A stretch of 64,000 bases of DNA from Chloroflexi bacterium TSY (GTDB taxonomy: Bacteria; Chloroflexota; Anaerolineae; Caldilineales; Caldilineaceae): assembly GCA_019217005.1 (NCBI GenBank), contig JAHBNG010000062.1:1-64000 (forward strand). Reading direction: 5' to 3'. Below are positions 30,920 to 39,683 of this stretch, piece by piece. The first letter of the stretch is position 1. Every line of letters begins with the position of its first letter. The notes under the pieces are model-generated. The model saw only the letters and a program-made list of their open reading frames with translations. It was not told the DNA's origin and ran no database searches. The position numbers and the translations under genes are program-made.

Positions 30920-31008
30920 TGGGACCTCCTGTAGTAATCGCTTTGGTCACTTATCTATCGATTTCGTGAACATCGGATAAAAAGTTGGTGAGCATGACAG
31001 GATGAGTT

Positions 31009-31578
31009 TCATCTTGTCATCCCTCCCTTGCGGTTTGCACATTGCAGATCATATTCCATATACAAAAAGCGCACGAGCTTATCGCCTATGCGCATTCGGT
31101 TGGTATCGCCCGTCAGCGTGAACCCTAGCTGCTGAAAAAATAAAAGTGCGCCTGGGTTAAATTGTTCAACTCCGAGGCGCACTCTTTGCACCGACTCGAT
31201 TGTGTCCAACCATTGAAGCAAGAGCCGCCACGACTGGCGGCCAATTCCTTGACGTTGATATCGCTCCGCAACCATGATCATGCCGAGGTAGACCATATGT
31301 GCCTCCGGCCATTCTAGTCGAAAATCAACCAGTCCCACCAGCTCAACGCCAGCGCTCGGATCCAAACGCTCAATGCGGCGGACGATTCCCAACATCATAC
31401 GCCCTGGAGTCTCAGCCGCTTCTTGGAAATCACGTTCTGCCCGATCGGATGGCACTTGAGGCATGTCATACAAGCTCCAGTACGTTGGTGTTTCTGTATA
31501 CATTTTTTGTAGCGCGGCGATGTGATGCTCAGCCGAGAGAGGGGTTAACGAGATGGGTGACTGCATGATGATTGACAA
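31009..31578 (-). CDS. GNAT-family N-acetyltransferase
   Basis: 189 residues. The acetyl-CoA loop is YQRQGIGRQSW, with the preceding strand MVYLGMIMVAE and the late LFFQQLGFTLTGD, all typical GNAT blocks. The substrate is unknown. Two nearby Met codons (1 and 5) could start translation. Two MITEs (31593-31791) separate it from the dynamin-like gene upstream on the same strand. Confidence 0.85.
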   Translation of the reverse strand: MSIIMQSPISLTPLSAEHHIAALQKMYTETPTYWSLYDMPQVPSDRAERDFQEAAETPGRMMLGIVRRIERLDPSAGVELVGLVDFRLEWPEAHMVYLGMIMVAERYQRQGIGRQSWRLLLQWLDTIESVQRVRLGVEQFNPGALLFFQQLGFTLTGDTNRMRIGDKLVRFLYMEYDLQCANRKGGMTR

Positions 31579-31592
31579 TTAATGCGTTTTAT

Positions 31593-31672
31593 GGGAGTGT
31601 GTCCCAAAGTGTGTAAATGCGTCGATTCTCTGACTGAACAGAGTTCATTTATACACTTTGTGGTACACACTC
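31593..31672. repeat. 80-bp MITE, family P1, copy b
   Basis: Begins GGGAGTGTGTCCC, ends GGTACACACTC, and has inner arms AAAGTGTGTAAATG / ATTTATACACTTTG. The 8-bp duplication CGTTTTAT occurs at 31585-31592 and 31673-31680. It is the best-preserved copy for defining the family's edges. Confidence 0.9.
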
Positions 31673-31686
31673 CGTTTTATCAAAGT

Positions 31687-31791
31687 GGTTGTCTGAGGAA
31701 TTGTGTGGTTGTCAGTTGGTTAGATGGTTGGTTGACAAACTAACAAACCAACAAACCATCCAACGTTTACCCCACAAACCCTCAAAGAGCC
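31687..31791. repeat. 105-bp MITE, family P2, copy 1
   Basis: Ends GGTTGTCTGAGGAATTGTG and CAAACCCTCAAAGAGCC are imperfect inverted repeats; the middle is TTGGTTAGATGG-type repeats pairing with AACAAACCAACAAACC. The duplication ATCAAAGT (31679-31686 and 31792-31799) includes the stop codon of the dynamin-like gene, which the duplication preserves. Confidence 0.88.
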
Positions 31792-31792
31792 A

Positions 31793-33520
31793 TCAAAGTT
31801 TCTGGACGCTGGTGCGAACTTCAGTGAGTTGACCACTAATTGCCTCAAGCTCGGTTTGGAGATTGTCTAGTTTTTCGCGTTCAACTCGTACGAAGCGGGT
31901 GTATGGTGCGATGGCTTCACGTACGCGCTGCATGCTATTATTAAGCTCTGTCTCGAACTGGCGATCCATGGCGGTATTGAGTTTGGCACGCAGCTCCTCA
32001 ATCCGATCGCGTAAGCCTTCCTTGATTTTAGTACGCCGATAGGGCAAGACGTAGAGTCCCAAGACTGCAATCGCACTGGCGCTGAGGATCCCAGTTACAT
32101 CAAGTAAAAGAGGCTGCAACAGTGTTACAAGCAATGCACCCAAACCAAGTGCGCCAGCTTCAACAGCAGCAGTTTGAAGCAGTGCCATTTGCACTTGTTG
32201 AGACAGTTTTAGCGATTCTGCTTCGCGATCATAACTGTCAACAACGCGCTGCGCATCGCGGCCAACCGATGTAAGCAGCTTCTGGCGATTAAACTCAAAA
32301 TCTCCTTGAACATGGCCCACCATACGGTCGGCATGTTGGTTTGCACGTCGATTGATATAGGTCATCATGTTGCGCCACTGTTGGTAATCTTTGTCGACCA
32401 ACCAATCAATTAGATCATTCACTTGTCGTTCGATCTGACGGCTGGTTTCCCCAACAACCTCGCGTTCAAACTCAGCACGGAGCTTTTCGCTATTCATCAG
32501 GGCAAGTATGTTTGTGACACGAAGTTGATCATCAAAAAAGCGGTCACCTCGTTCAGCCATTTCATAAAGTACATTGTCGACATGACTTGAGTGGTATTTG
32601 AAATCCCGCTTCATGTCGATCTCATATTCGCCAAGTTGGGTTTCAATGATATCGAGCGTATTGAAATCATCGCTCAAAAGTTGTTGGCGGTCCGAGACAA
32701 CAGCGTTGTATTTGTCCAATAGCCGGTTGGCCACGCCAAGCGGATTCTCCAATTTCAGACGCAATCGTTCCTTGGTGTTGAGGCTTTCCAGGATAAAGGT
32801 CTCTAATGCTTCAAATTGGCTCTGCTGTAAATCAGCTGAATTACCATTCTGCTTGGCCTCTAAAGCCTGTCGAGCACTGACAGCAAAAAGTTGGGGCGTT
32901 GTGTTGAGTAAAGCCGAGGCATTTTCGCTGACAAAATCCAAAATCTGGGTGCGATCCACACTCGTTTTAATCAGATCTATCTTGTTGACAACAATTACGA
33001 TCTTTTTGCCCCATTGCTGAATGCGCTCCAGGAAAAGCCGCTCGCTTTCGCTAAAGGGGCGGTCGGCACTTGTGACAAAGAGAACCAGATCACTACGCGG
33101 TATAAAATGCTCTGTAATTTCCTGATGGCGCTGAATGACTGCGTTGGCTCCGGGTGTATCAACCAAATTCACTTCGCGTAGCCATTCGACCGGGAGCTCC
33201 ATGACAAGTACATCATCATCCATTCCCTCATGGCGGCTCTCTCCGTATCGAAGCAGATGGATCTGGTCTGTGGTGGGCGTCACACCTTCTTTCAGATGTG
33301 CTTCGCCTAACATTGCATTGAGAAAGGCCGTCTTCCCGGCATTAAATTCACCAACAATTACAAGCAAAAAGAGTTCTTCTAGCTGCCGCAAGCTTTGCTT
33401 TAGTAGATCTAGATCTTCATTAGACGCATCGAGTTTGGCTAACTGTGTTCGTAGCTCTCCGAGCAGTTCACGTTCCTGCTGCAAGAGTTGCTCGTGCTCT
33501 TGGGTCAACAGACGTTGCAA
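31793..33520 (-). CDS. Dynamin-like GTPase
   Basis: 575 residues. G1 is GEFNAGKT (57-64), G2 includes Thr in GVTPTTDQI, G3 is DTPGA (121-125) and G4 is NKID (179-182). Long helical stalk segments follow, with a hydrophobic hairpin at about residues 445-500 (ALGLGALLVTLLQPLLL ... ASAIAVLGLYVL) that should insert into the membrane. This is the layout of bacterial dynamin-like proteins, which remodel or repair membranes and in some bacteria act in stress or phage tolerance. It has no obvious partner gene here. Confidence 0.9.
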   Translation of the reverse strand: MQRLLTQEHEQLLQQERELLGELRTQLAKLDASNEDLDLLKQSLRQLEELFLLVIVGEFNAGKTAFLNAMLGEAHLKEGVTPTTDQIHLLRYGESRHEGMDDDVLVMELPVEWLREVNLVDTPGANAVIQRHQEITEHFIPRSDLVLFVTSADRPFSESERLFLERIQQWGKKIVIVVNKIDLIKTSVDRTQILDFVSENASALLNTTPQLFAVSARQALEAKQNGNSADLQQSQFEALETFILESLNTKERLRLKLENPLGVANRLLDKYNAVVSDRQQLLSDDFNTLDIIETQLGEYEIDMKRDFKYHSSHVDNVLYEMAERGDRFFDDQLRVTNILALMNSEKLRAEFEREVVGETSRQIERQVNDLIDWLVDKDYQQWRNMMTYINRRANQHADRMVGHVQGDFEFNRQKLLTSVGRDAQRVVDSYDREAESLKLSQQVQMALLQTAAVEAGALGLGALLVTLLQPLLLDVTGILSASAIAVLGLYVLPYRRTKIKEGLRDRIEELRAKLNTAMDRQFETELNNSMQRVREAIAPYTRFVRVEREKLDNLQTELEAISGQLTEVRTSVQKL

Positions 33521-33578
33521 GTGTATCTATCTCCTTCTCGTGCCTTTTTCCAGACTGGAAAACGCGGAGTGATTCTTA

Positions 33579-33729
33579 GAGGGTGTTTTAGAAGTCTGAC
33601 GAAAGGGTGAGCAAAGGCCGGTTGAGTCGCAAAGCGGTATCGAGACCAGCGTTTGCGGGTCGACCCGTTTGGTTTCGATACGCCTTCGGCTACTCAACCG
33701 GCTCTGATCTCACCTTTTAAAACACGCTC
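33579..33729. mobile_element. 151-bp IS5-type MITE
   Basis: Terminal inverted repeats GAGGGTGTTTTA and TAAAACACGCTC, flanked by TTA (33576-33578 and 33730-33732). The inside is a long inverted repeat starting GCCGGTTGAGT and ending ACTCAACCGGC. Its end resembles the IS5-type element's left end at 59002 (AGAAGGTGTTTTAAAA, also after TTA), so an IS5-type transposase may mobilise it. Confidence 0.82.
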
Positions 33730-33775
33730 TTAACTTCTACTTAATGGTGCTGCTACATATACCTCAATCTATACA

Positions 33776-33862
33776 CAGTAGACCACAACGAGGAAAAGGC
33801 GTTCTCTAACGCCGCTGCGCACTAGAGAATGCTTGCGCGCTGCGATCTACTGATACATGTAT
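33776..33862. repeat. Palindrome, family P3, copy 2
   Basis: The inner arms GGCGTTCTCTAA (33798-33809) and TAGAGAATGC (33833-33842) equal those of copy 1. An outer pair, CAGTAGA (33776-33782) and TCTACTG (33856-33862), links it to the 38305-38368 palindrome. The gap 33863-34070 holds no gene. Confidence 0.65.
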
Positions 33863-34078
33863 ATTCTATACGTGGTTAGAATATTATGGTTGCTAGATGA
33901 TTCATAAAGTTTGTGCACCCTGTTTGTATCATTTGTTCATTTTAGCACAATTCCGATATTGCACCGAACGAGACAGATGATGCAGATTCAATTCGGTTTT
34001 GGGGAAGGGCAAGAGAGTCAAACTAGTTAGGAGGTGCTATAATATCAGTTATGATGGGGTAAATTCTTAAAGAATATT

Positions 34079-34235
34079 GGTTGTCTGAGGAATTGTGTGG
34101 TTGTCAGTTGGTTGGTTAGATAGTTGGTTGGTTAGATAGTTTGTTGGTTGGTTAGATAGTTGGTGAACAAACCAGCAAACCAACAAACCAACCAACAAAC
34201 TGTCCAACATCTAGCCCACAAAACCTCACAGAGCC
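34079..34235. repeat. 157-bp MITE, family P2, copy 2
   Basis: Longest member of P2, because the central TTGGTTAGATAG unit is repeated. The 8-bp duplication AGAATATT lies at 34071-34078 and 34236-34243. Ends are GGTTGTCTGAGG and CCTCACAGAGCC. Confidence 0.88.
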
Positions 34236-34324
34236 AGAATATTTAAGAAATTTGTGCAACCCGGAATTTCGCAATTGCGTTGAATGGGCGATTTTTAATC
34301 ATATCAACATTGAAGGAGAACAGG

Positions 34325-34948
34325 ATGGGGGAACATTCAATCCCAACGGGAACTGTGGAAGTTCCAGAAATCCCGCTAAAGGAAGAGCTTTGTCTTGCTG
34401 CAAAAGAAAGTGCTGTGATTGTTGTCGATATGCAAAATGATTTTGTGAAGGAGAACGGAACGCTTGTTGTTCCAACGGCTCAAGAGACAGTCCCTGCAAT
34501 TGAACGTTTACTGGTGAAAGCACGTAAATCCGATGTTCCAATTGCGTATACCCAAGATACCCACGATGAAGGCGATCTCGAATGGAATATCTGGCCGGAA
34601 CATTGCCGCCGCGGGAGTTGGGGCTGGCACATCATTGATGAGCTATCACCACAAGAAGGGGATCTGATCTGCCAAAAGAGTCGTTACGATGGTTTTTACG
34701 ACACATGGCTTGATCACTACCTGAGCCGCGTTTGGCAGGTGCAACATTTGGTCATTGTGGGAACGGTTTCTAGCATTTGTGTGCTCCACACGGCAGCCGC
34801 AGCTGGTTTACGATGGTTTCATGTTGTCGTCCCAGCTGACGGCGTTTCCGCGCTAACCGAATTTGACCAAGCGCTGACGCTCCGTCAAGTTTCTTTTCTC
34901 TATCTAGGTGATGTGGCACGGAGTATTGAGGGTATTGTATTTGAGTGA
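34325..34948 (+). CDS. Isochorismatase-family cysteine hydrolase
   Basis: About 207 residues from the ATG at 34325, which follows GAAGGAGAACAGG; an upstream ATG in the same frame lacks such a site. The catalytic Asp35 is in VIVVDMQNDF and the nucleophile Cys in GTVSSICVLHTAAAA, followed by the family's GLRWFHVVVPADGVSA block. The fold covers nicotinamidases, isochorismatases and carbamoyl-hydrolases. Trp-rich ...EWNIWPEHCRRGSWG matches nicotinamidase-like members, but the substrate is uncertain. Confidence 0.85.
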   Translation: MGEHSIPTGTVEVPEIPLKEELCLAAKESAVIVVDMQNDFVKENGTLVVPTAQETVPAIERLLVKARKSDVPIAYTQDTHDEGDLEWNIWPEHCRRGSWGWHIIDELSPQEGDLICQKSRYDGFYDTWLDHYLSRVWQVQHLVIVGTVSSICVLHTAAAAGLRWFHVVVPADGVSALTEFDQALTLRQVSFLYLGDVARSIEGIVFE

Positions 34949-34961
34949 TTAAATCACATAA

Positions 34962-35525
34962 TTAGATCATTTGTGGTTGTAACAGCCCATAGTTGCTGTC
35001 ACGACGCCGGTAAATCAGGTTGACGGCTTGCTCATCGGGGTTGTAGAAGAGAAAGAAATCATGGCCAAGAAGTTCCATTTGCTCTAATGCTTCTTCCTCA
35101 TTCATAGGTTGAAGCGTAAACTGTTTGCGCCGTATAATTCGGCCAGCCTCTTCTTCGGCCGCCTCTTCCAAAATCGCTGTCGCAGCAATCGCTGCTTCTG
35201 TATTCATAGAAACCGAGCTGCGGCGGCGATTCTTGCGACGTCCTTCGACCCGCTCTATTTGACGAGAAATCTTCTCAATAGCGGCATCAATGGAGGCAAA
35301 TATATCGCCGGTTGATTCCTCCGCGCGTAAAATCTGTCGATTGGCCCAAATCGTTACCTGAAACGTATATCGATCGTCGGCAATACGGGTCTCGCTTTGG
35401 GTTAGTTCCGCGCGAATCTCGTCCAAATTTGGAAGAAAACGCTGAAGTTTTCCCATCTTTTTCTCAACATACTCCTCGATCCATTCGGTAATTTCTACGT
35501 TACGACCATTTACATTTAATTTCAT
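34962..35525 (-). CDS. hpf: Long-form ribosome hibernation promoting factor
   Basis: 187 residues, long-form length. The N-terminal S30AE/YfiA domain starts [20 protein letters not shown] and includes [21 protein letters not shown] and [21 protein letters not shown] basic linker ([10 protein letters not shown]) leads to the C-terminal dimerisation domain ([28 protein letters not shown] ... [16 protein letters not shown]). It pairs 70S ribosomes into 100S dimers in slow growth. AGGAGGGTATAG precedes the ATG. Confidence 0.95.
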   Translation of the reverse strand: MKLNVNGRNVEITEWIEEYVEKKMGKLQRFLPNLDEIRAELTQSETRIADDRYTFQVTIWANRQILRAEESTGDIFASIDAAIEKISRQIERVEGRRKNRRRSSVSMNTEAAIAATAILEEAAEEEAGRIIRRKQFTLQPMNEEEALEQMELLGHDFFLFYNPDEQAVNLIYRRRDSNYGLLQPQMI

Positions 35526-35619
35526 CTATACCCTCCTTATTACATCTCACTGCATTGTTGTGATGGATATATGGTTTTCTTCCCGCTTGACCATCCTTTT
35601 CCCGCAGAACTCAGTTTAG

Positions 35620-35699
35620 GGAATGTGGCCCAAAGTGTGTAAATGCAGCCGATTCTCTGACTGAGCGGCGTCCATCTACACACTTTGTGGTACACACTC
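35620..35699. repeat. ~80-bp MITE, family P1, copy c
   Basis: GGAATGTGGCCCAAAGTGTG at the left and ACTTTGTGGTACACACTC at the right. CAGTTTAG appears at both edges (35612-35619 and 35701-35708), a target duplication of about 8 bp. Confidence 0.88.
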
Positions 35700-35774
35700 G
35701 CAGTTTAGAGTGTGGCCTCAAATCGTCAGTCGCATTGAGCGATGATTTCTCTGACAACGCTGTCCAATGAGTCG

Positions 35775-36521
35775 TCATGTCTCCTCAGATGAGGGTGTTG
35801 CCAACGTAATTGCATAAATATATTTAGCTCCTGCTTTGTGTAATGTAGTTGCACATGCTCTTAACGTGGCCCCTGTTGTAAAAACGTCATCGATTAACAA
35901 AATATTACGTCCGACAACGCGTGACTCAGCACGGAATGCATCGGTCATATTCAGACGTCGATCTTCGGCATTGAGCCCGACCTGTGATACAGTATTGCGC
36001 ACACGAAAAAGCAGTCCGGGCTCCAACTGAAGCCCGACGGCAGAACAAAATTCGCTGGCGAGTAATTCAGATTGGTTGTACCCACGCTCCTCCAGACGCT
36101 GTGGGTGTAGTGGCACGGGAATCACAAATTCGGGGGGATTCGTGAACAAAGTCCACGGTGGTCGTTGAAATACTGAAATTAAATAACGAGCTAGAATCGG
36201 TCCAAGTTCCTGTTGATTTTGGTATTTTAGAGCATGTATTGCCACCGGTAGTGGATTTAAGTACAATGCAGCAGCGTGAACAAAAATCAAAGCGGTCGAA
36301 GCTTCATTTTGGCAGAACAGACAAGACTTCTGGTCCTTTGAGATAAATCTCTTACATTGTGAACAGACGGAAAAGTTGGTGGGTTTCACTAATTGTGCAC
36401 AGGTTGGGCAAAACAAATAGCCGATCGCATTACAGGCAATACATTGTGTGGGAAAAGCCAGGTCCACGGCTTGAGCGATGAATCCTTTTAGTTGGTTCAA
36501 TGGCTGAGATAATTCATGCAC
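35775..36521 (-). CDS. comF: ComF-family phosphoribosyltransferase-like protein
   Basis: 248 residues. The N-terminal zinc-binding cysteines are TQCIACNAIGYLFCPTC and CSQCKRF...SCLFCQN. The C-terminal PRTase fold has PVPLHPQRLEERGYNQSELL and the PRPP loop ILLIDDVFTTGATLRA. ComF supports DNA uptake in competent bacteria. The window also encodes comEC and a Flp-type pilin. An ISAzo13-like element sits just upstream of its start. Confidence 0.93.
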   Translation of the reverse strand: MHELSQPLNQLKGFIAQAVDLAFPTQCIACNAIGYLFCPTCAQLVKPTNFSVCSQCKRFISKDQKSCLFCQNEASTALIFVHAAALYLNPLPVAIHALKYQNQQELGPILARYLISVFQRPPWTLFTNPPEFVIPVPLHPQRLEERGYNQSELLASEFCSAVGLQLEPGLLFRVRNTVSQVGLNAEDRRLNMTDAFRAESRVVGRNILLIDDVFTTGATLRACATTLHKAGAKYIYAITLATPSSEET

Positions 36522-36569
36522 CGAAAGAAAGTTTCTCCTCGAAGACTCATGGTGCTGATAATACCCGTA

Positions 36570-37873
36570 AGGCTAAACCAAAAAAATAATTATACGCGAA
36601 CGAGAGAATGGAGAGGGGGAATAAGGACAAACCATTTTTCTAAACCAGGTAAACGTTGGAAGCGTTGTGCCAAACGGTCCATCTCTTTCTGAGTGAGTTT
36701 GACGCCGGTCTCATAAAGAGTGGAATTCAGGTGAACGAAGGGTTGTAGTTGGTTAAAGCGAAAAGAACGGGCAAAATTGAGAACGGTCTCAAGAGAATCG
36801 AGAAGAGAACCGTTCCAGTGTTTTTCAAGATGGCCCCAAACCCGTTCGATGGGGTTGTATTTACTGTGATAAGGAGGGTAGCAGGCGAGCTGAATAGAGA
36901 GACGATAGTGCTCAACAAACTGAGTGAGACGATACATAAACTGAGTCCGACGGGTATGATTTTCGGGACCATTGTCCTGATTGATCACGAGGGTCTTGAC
37001 GTGAGGAAAGTGTTCACGTACGCTTTCCCAAAAAATCAATCAGGCAGTCGACAATAAAGTCACTCGTCACTTTCGACTGAGTCAAGTAAAGAAAGAGTTC
37101 CTTGGTTGAAGGGAGGTAAATGCCAAAAGGAGTGACTTTCTCGGTCTTCTTATCTTGAAAGTCATGATCGAGCGCTTTGACAACCACTCGACTTATCCCT
37201 TCTCTCGAGAAACGGTCAAGTAAAATCGTCGCTTTGGCATCCCAAGAGAGGCGCAGAACCGTCTCGTCTGCATCCGCTTCTTGATTGATCTGATGAATTC
37301 TATCAAAGATCGCATCGGTCTCTGGGATCTTTTTCACTGGTTGACTTTTTTTGACCCGGTTTGAGCCATAGCCTAACTCATTGAGCTTCAAGCGGATGGC
37401 CTCTTCGCCAGGCAATTCCTCATCTGTGTATCCTTTCTGCTCGATGAGCTGGGTACGCATTTCGGCGGCGGTTAGTCGAGTGTACAATTGGGGGGTTCGA
37501 AAGGTGGGATCGGTCTGGCTGAATTGATCGGCGATTTCAACCATATCGGCCAGTAAAGTGGGGATATGGTCTTCGGCTTTTTTGCGACCACGTCGGTGGC
37601 TTTGGTCGACATAACAGAAGCCGCCTTCTAGTTCTTCCAGGGCTTTGGCTATCGTCGCCCGATTCCAGCCCAACTCTCGTTCTGCTTTCGTCGGACTCCC
37701 TTCGCATATCGTTTTGACCGTTTGGGCCATGAAGTGCCTTCTTTCGTATCCACTTAACATGGCCTTCGTCTCTTTCAAGACTTCAACCATTTCTGGCGAG
37801 ATTGTCATTTTTGCTCCTTTTGGAGAGCTAGTTTAACACCTTCTCGCGTATATTTTATTTTTTGGATTGGCCT
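36570..37873. mobile_element. ISAzo13-like element, copy 2
   Basis: 1,304 bp with left end AGGCTAAACCAAAAAAATAA and right end ...TTTTGGATTGGCCT, flanked by TA (36568-36569 and 37874-37875). It is inserted between comF and the Flp pilin gene, only about 8 bases past the pilin stop codon. Confidence 0.92.
36590..37808 (-). pseudogene. ISAzo13-family transposase with a single +1 frame change
   Basis: The first part (264 residues, 37808 to 37014) has the HTH region and the first catalytic blocks (RLSWDAKATILLDRFSR, KALDHDFQDKK, VTPFGIYLPSTKELF). The second part (37039 to 36590) continues with INQDNGPENHTRRTQF, YPPYHSKYNPIERVWGHLE and the final helices. The two overlap at a run of six T (coding-strand GATTTTTTGGG); with five T, as in copy 1, the frame is continuous. 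Either a simple mutation or slippage-dependent expression would fit. Together the parts give a complete transposase of about 400 residues. Confidence 0.88.
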
Positions 37874-37881
37874 TACCGGAT

Positions 37882-38037
37882 TTATGGGAACCAGGTTTCT
37901 ATCAGATCGTTAATGAATGTCCGAAGGTCGTCACCAAAAATAAGCAAGATAGACAAAAGGACAATTGCAAACAGGATGATTATTAAGGCGTACTCAATAA
38001 ACCCCTGTCCACGCTGGTTTGATGGCAATCGGGACAC
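37882..38037 (-). CDS. Flp-type pilin
   Basis: 51 residues from a GTG at 38037 preceded by GGGAGA. The short basic leader ends in QRGQG|FIEYALIIILF, the class III prepilin cleavage site followed by a hydrophobic helix, and a short polar tail (FINDLIETWFP). This is the pattern of Flp/Tad pilins. A longer upstream reading frame runs into a P2-family MITE and is not real coding. No other tad genes are in the window. Confidence 0.78.
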   Translation of the reverse strand: MSRLPSNQRGQGFIEYALIIILFAIVLLSILLIFGDDLRTFINDLIETWFP

Positions 38038-38066
38038 GCGGACAGATCTCCCATAATTAATTATTT

Positions 38067-38179
38067 GACTCTTTGAGGTTTTGTGGAGTAAACGTTGGAT
38101 GGTTTGTTGGTTTGCTAGTTTGTTCACCAACCATCTAACCAACAAACCATCCAAAAACCACACAATTCCCCAGACAACC
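38067..38179. repeat. 113-bp MITE, family P2, copy 3
   Basis: Inverted relative to the other copies: starts GACTCTTTGAGG and ends CCAGACAACC. The 8-bp duplication AATTATTT lies at 38059-38066 and 38180-38187. It lies directly upstream of the Flp pilin start and may have displaced its promoter. Confidence 0.88.
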
Positions 38180-38304
38180 AATTATTTTGAGATACCTCTA
38201 CGACAATTTCGTCCATTTCTCAAATGTGTGCAAACAGATATCACAGTTTCTGAAAGATAGATCGCTGCGCACATTGGTCGCATACTCAGTATTGTTTTTG
38301 ATTT

Positions 38305-38368
38305 TCAGTAGACCGCAATCGTTAGATTCTTCACTTCACTCGAGAATGGCACGATTGCGGTCTACTGA
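38305..38368. repeat. Perfect 18-bp-arm palindrome (P3-related)
   Basis: TCAGTAGACCGCAATCGT (38305-38322) and ACGATTGCGGTCTACTGA (38351-38368) are perfect inverted repeats. AGATTCT/GAGAAT inside and the outer CAGTAGACC relate it to the P3 copy at 33776. Confidence 0.75.
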
Positions 38369-38466
38369 TTCTTGTAAATGCGTTTTGTTGTACTGACTGA
38401 TTCAAAGCATAAACTAGAGATATTGTCTCAAAAAAGTGAAAGTTACGCAAGTAGGTCGATTTTAAC

Positions 38467-39228
38467 TTATTCCATCGTATCCTCAAGGCGCACCCATCCT
38501 CTTCGCAAGGCAAGCACGGCGGCTTGGGTTCGATCTTCAACACCAAGTTTGCGCAGAACGCTACTCATATGATTCTTGACAGTCTGGCGACTGATACCCA
38601 GAACGTGGGCGATCTCTTTGTTGCTCGCTCCTCGCGTTAGATGGAACAAAATCTCCATTTCTCATGGACTAAGTGGTGCGAACATCTCGTCTGGTGATTC
38701 TCCGAGAACGGTGAGGCTCTCAATCTGTTTGATCAGCCAGCGAAATGCCTGAGGACGACTCATGATCTGATCTTTAATCACGAGTTTATCATTCGCAACG
38801 GCCCGAATGGCAGGCAATAATTCACTTGGACGTACATCTTTTTGGTAGTAAGCGGATGCACCAGCACGCAATGCATGAAACAGCTGCTCATCGTCATTAT
38901 AAGCAGTCAAAATAATGACGTTCATATCCTCACAGGCTGAATGGGAGCGAATTTCACGCGTGGCCTGAAGACCATTTTTTTCTGGCAGATTGATATCCAT
39001 CAGAATAATATCAGGTTGCAGCTCGATTGCAGTCTCTATTGCCTGCTCCCCACTGACGACTTCCGCGACGACTTCCATATCCTTTTCAGCTTCAATGACT
39101 CGGCATAAGCCTTGAATCAGCAAAGGATGATCCTCAACAATCATTACCCGTATGAGGTTTCTCTTTCCACGACGGTGTTTCGTCGAGCGATGGCTTGCAT
39201 CGCGAAAATCCGGAGACATTCCCTTCAT
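38467..39228 (-). pseudogene. NarL/LuxR-type response regulator interrupted by TGA
   Basis: The receiver domain is complete (VMIVEDHPLLIQGL, phosphoacceptor Asp in DIILMDINLPEKNG, VIILTAYNDD, Lys in YYQKDVRPSE). The LuxR HTH domain follows in the same frame (EMEILFHLTRGASNKEIAHVLGIS... TVKNHMSSVLRKLG), but one TGA separates them where the family has PLSPRE; CGA to TGA is the obvious change. The resulting receiver fragment cannot bind DNA. Its position near the Flp pilin and comF suggests a former surface-structure or competence regulator. Confidence 0.85.
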
Positions 39229-39683
39229 TCAGATTTCCTAACGACTTTGGTTCATCTGTCCCTCAATGAACAACGAATGTTATATCACATTTACGAGATG
39301 AACAATTATTTTTTATCTACTGCTTAATATAATAGCGTGGAGAATCCATAATGCAGTACAACGAACAATAGGTTGTGGCTTTGGGTTAAATGACGTGATT
39401 TGTATAGAATCTGGTCGAAGCCTGAGAATCTTGCATTCGTTGACTATCTATTATTTATCGGTCAGCCACTATCAAATAATATAGTATTATAGAAGTATAT
39501 CATTCAGTTAAGATGGTTTCAATACAAGTAGACTACGCAATTTTACGTATTTTTCATGAAGCAAGTATAAAAAAGCTAGCATAATCTGGTACATTCGCTG
39601 TAAATTCCTTCTACTATTAGCATCCTGTCCAGTGCAGTGATATACTATATACCGTAGTGTCGCTGAATATATGGGAGAAATTT
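39229..39683. other. A/T-rich gap, no gene seen
   Basis: 455 bp between divergent genes. I see no convincing coding sequence, repeat or terminator; promoters of both neighbours are expected here. Confidence 0.5.

Noticed and set aside
34079..34235. Regular TTGGTTAGATAG units as a possible CRISPR array
   Set aside because: Units are adjacent without spacers and the whole block has inverted ends and an 8-bp target duplication; it is a MITE stem.
37882..38181. 99-residue version of the pilin
   Set aside because: Its first 45 or so codons are mostly the P2 MITE; the GTG at 38037 has a ribosome-binding site and gives a normal Flp prepilin.
38660..38690. TGA as selenocysteine or a recoded sense codon
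   Set aside because: No Sec-insertion hairpin is evident, the expected residue is Arg, and intact genes here end in TGA (for example gyrase-unrelated SDR at 41162 and the amtB tail).
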